Shown piece after piece: positions 61,501 through 64,000 of a stretch of DNA of 64,000 bases; position 1 is the first letter of the stretch; the number at the start of each line of letters is the position of its first letter. The notes under the pieces are model-generated. The model had not been told where the DNA came from, made no database searches, and saw nothing but the letters and a program-made list of their open reading frames with translations. Made by a program: the position numbers and the translations under genes. Origin of the DNA: Hydractinia symbiolongicarpus (lineage: Eukaryota; Cnidaria; Hydrozoa; Anthoathecata; Hydractiniidae); NCBI RefSeq assembly GCF_029227915.1, contig NC_079887.1:25977650-26041649 (forward strand), read 5' to 3'.

Positions 61501-64000
61501 TTTCTTTGTATACTTTTGACTATACGGGCCGAGTCCGGGATTTAGGGAATCGCAGGTTTTCGTTTGCCGGCGATTAAACTCCTTTTATTCAGCGTCTCAT
61601 CAAATATGAAAATATTTTTGAAAACTGCAAGTCTCATGCGCTTAGTGGTGAAAAAATAATTTAAAAAATCGTTCTGGAAATGAGTTTACTCACAGGGTAC
61701 TTTCTTTGTATACATTCGACTATACGGGCCAAGCCCGGGATTTACGGGAAATCGCGGGTTTTCGTTTTCCGGCAATTAAACCTCTTTTATTAAGCGTCTC
61801 ATCAAAAATGAAAACATTTTTGAAAAGTACAAGTCTCATGTGTTTTAGTGGTGAAAAAATAATTTAAAAAACCGTTCGGGAAATGAGTTTACTCCCTGGA
61901 TACTTTCTTTGTATACATTCGACTATACGGGCCAAGCCCCGGATTTACGGGAAAACGCGGGATTTCGTTTGCCGGCGATTAAACCTCTTTCATTAAGCGT
62001 CTCATCAAAAATGAAAACATTTTTGAAAACTACAAGTCTCATGCGTTTTAGTGGTGAAAAAATAATTTAAAAAATCGTTCGGTAAATGAGTTTACTCCCT
62101 GGGTACTTTCTTTGTATACTTTTGACTATACGGGCCGAGTCCGGGATTTACGGGAAATCGCGGATTTTTGTTTGCCGGCGATTAAACCTCTTTCATTAAG
62201 CGTCTCATCAAAAATGAAAACATTTTTGAAAAGTACAAGTCTCATGTGTTTTAGTGGTGAAAAAAAAATTTTAAAAATCGTTCGGGAAATGAGTTTACTC
62301 CCTGGATACTTTCTTTGTATACATTCGACTATACGGGCCAAGCCCCGGATTTACGGGAAAACGCGGGATTTCGTTTGCCGGCGATTAAACCTCTTTCATT
62401 AAGCGTCTCATCAAAAATGAAAACATTTTTGAAAACTACAAGTCTCATGCGTTTTAGTGGTGAAAAAATAATTTAAGAAATCGTTCGGGAAATGAGTTTA
62501 CTCCCTGGGTACTTTCTTTGTATACTTTTGACTATACGGGCCGAGTCCGGGATTTACGGGAAATCGCGGATTTTTGTTTGCCGGCGATTAAACTTCTTTT
62601 ATTCAGCGTCACATCAAATATGAAAATATTTTCGAAAACTACAAGTCTCATGCGTTTAGTGGTAAAAAAATAATATAAAAAATCGTTCGGGAAATAAGTT
62701 TACTCCCTGGGTACTTTCTTTGTATACTTTTGACTATACGGGCCAAGCCCGGGATTTACGGGAAATCGCGGATTTTCGTTTGCCGGCGATTAAACTTCTT
62801 TTATTCAGCGTCTCATCAAAAATGAAAACATTTTTAAAAACTACAAGTCTTATGCGTTTTAGTGGTGAAAAAATAATTTAAAAAATCGTTCTGGAAATGA
62901 GTTTACTCCCTGGGTACTTTCTTTGTATACTTTTGACTATACGGGCCGAGTCCGGGATTTAGGGAAATCGCAGGATTTCGTTTGCCGGCGATTAAACTCC
63001 TTTTATTCAGCGTCTCATCAAAAATGAAAACATTTTTGAAAACTACAAGTCTCATGCGTTTTAGTGGTGAAAAAATAATTTAAAAAACCGTTCTGGAAAT
63101 GAGTTTACTCCCTGGGTACTTTCTTTGTATACTTTTGACTATACGGGCCGAGTCCAGGATTTAGGGAATCGCATGTTTTCGTTTGCCGGCGATTAAACTC
63201 CTTTTATTCAGCGTCTCATCAAATATGAAAATATTTTTAAAAACTGCAAGTCTCATGCGTTTAGTGGTGAAAAAATAATATAAAAAATCGTTCGGGAAAT
63301 GAGTTTACTCCCTGGGTACTTTCTTTGTATACTTTTGACTATACGGGCCAAGCCCGGGATTTACGGGAAATCGCGGATTTTCGTTTGCCGGCGATTAAAC
63401 TTCTTTTATTCAGCGTCTCATCAAAAGTGAAAACATTTTTAAAAACTACAAGTCTTATGCGTTTTAGTGGTGAAAAAATAATTTAAAAAATCGTTCTGGA
63501 AATGAGTTTACTCCCTGGGTACTTTCTTTGTATACTTTTGACTATACGGGCCGAGTCCGGGATTTAGGGAAATCGCAGGATTTCGTTTGCCGGCGATTAA
63601 ACTCCTTTTATTCAGCGTCTCATCAAAAATGAAATCCTTTTTTTAAAACTACAAGTCTCATGCGTTTTAGTGGTGAAAAAATAATTTAAAAAATCATTCG
63701 GAAAATGAGTTTACTCCCTGGGTACTTTCTTTGTATACTTTTGACTATGCGGGCCAAGCCCGGGATTTACGGGAAATCGCGGGTTTTCGTTTGCCGGCGA
63801 TTAAACTTCTTTTATTCAGCGTCTCATCAAAAATGAAAACATTTTTAAAAATTAGAAGTCTTATGCGTTTTAGTGGTGAAAAAATAATTTAAAAAATCGT
63901 TCTGGAAATGAGTTTACTCACAGGGTACTTTCTTTGTATACATTCGACTATACGTGCCAAGCCCGGGATTTACGGGAAATCGCGGGTTTTCGTTTGCCGG
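57529..64000 (+). repeat. Block gamma-prime: second copy of the gamma domain, running off the window
   Basis: About 32 monomers of gamma types (GAAAAGTACAAG, ACTCCT, ATTTAGGGAATCG, TTTTTGTTTGCCGG, TATGCGGGCC with AAAATTAGAAG). Units at 59555, 59758 and 59960 match 32012, 32215 and 32417 at an offset of 27543 bp. The ACCTCT pair with GAAAAGTAC recurs three times here (58138, 59352, 62186). The last monomer starts at 63805 and is cut at 196 bp, so the array continues beyond the window. Confidence 0.78.
58543..59757 (+). repeat. 1214-bp hexamer HOR, copy 2
   Basis: Tandem copy of 57329-58542. It matches unit for unit until the last monomer (59555), which carries the normal continuation (GTGGTGAAAAAATAATTT, CCGAGTCCGGG) and a private CTCGTGCG change. 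Confidence 0.88.

Larger units (their letters stand above)
1..64000 (+). repeat. Satellite DNA array, ~203-bp monomer, about 316 tandem copies
   Basis: Every stretch of the window aligns to the same unit, and I tracked monomer starts from base 1 to 63805 without meeting a gap, inversion or foreign insert. Typical unit lengths are 203 and 202 bp, with rarer 197, 198, 200, 201 and 208 bp forms. The 202-bp forms mostly come from two recurrent one-base losses: a T lost from the T-run in GCGTTTTAG, and a C lost in AAGCCCGGG. A unit of this size, in one orientation and grouped into higher-order repeats, is typical of eukaryotic centromeric or heterochromatic satellites. That placement is inference from architecture, since no flanking unique DNA is present. 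Reading frames are interrupted in every monomer by the TAA inside AATAATTTAA, and 203 is not a multiple of three, so no long frame persists. I do not recognise the family or species. Confidence 0.97.

Noticed and set aside
1-64000. CRISPR array
   Set aside because: Repeats are ~203 bp with no unique spacers, far from the 25-40 bp repeat and spacer pattern.
1-64000. Protein-coding tandem repeats (for example a repeat-rich surface protein)
   Set aside because: 203 bp is not a multiple of three, and every monomer carries stops in all frames I followed, including TAATTTAA.
1-64000. Transposon or retroelement remnants as the origin of the monomer
   Set aside because: No terminal repeats, no reverse transcriptase or transposase motif, and no break in satellite periodicity was seen. 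A distant origin cannot be excluded without database search, but nothing here shows it.

Overview
The window is one unbroken satellite DNA array. From base 1 to base 64000 it is a head-to-tail tandem repeat of a monomer of about 203 bp. Counting by hand from the monomer start (phase set at base 1), I find about 316 monomers, the last cut off by the window end. Mean length is about 202.5 bp, and all monomers are in the same orientation. I see no gene, RNA gene, transposon insertion, CRISPR array or unique spacer. Open reading frames are short (mostly 60-100 codons, longest 120). They recur once per monomer on either strand and stop at the same TAA, so I treat them as by-products of the repeat.

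This points to a eukaryotic chromosome, in a centromeric, pericentromeric or other heterochromatic region. The unit is close to one nucleosome plus linker, there are several layers of higher-order repeats (HORs), and neighbouring HOR copies are almost identical. I do not recognise the satellite family or the species. The monomer is about 37% GC but bipartite: an AT-rich left part (about 26% GC over positions 1-95) and a GC- and CpG-rich right part (about 63% GC and 8 CpGs over positions 149-199).

Layout by monomer variant type: block alpha (1 to about 17435), block beta (about 17436-31406, built on a 10-monomer HOR of 2025 bp), block gamma (about 31407-40718), then alpha-prime (about 40719-52477), beta-prime (about 52478-57528) and gamma-prime (about 57529-64000). 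The same order of block types thus runs twice, with an offset of about 36.45 kb for matching monomers in parts of alpha and beta, and about 27.54 kb in gamma, where beta-prime is shorter. Nested inside are recent tandem duplications of 1 to 10 monomers (202, 400, 608, 1013, 1214, 1216, 1420, 1825 and 2025 bp). Several have a visible chimeric monomer at the junction, as unequal crossing-over predicts.

The less expected local signals are four G-runs spaced about one helical turn apart in each monomer (a potential G-quadruplex), a concentration of variant sites at CpGs, and a short dyad present in only one of two co-existing versions of the monomer's middle segment. I found no protein-based system in this window.
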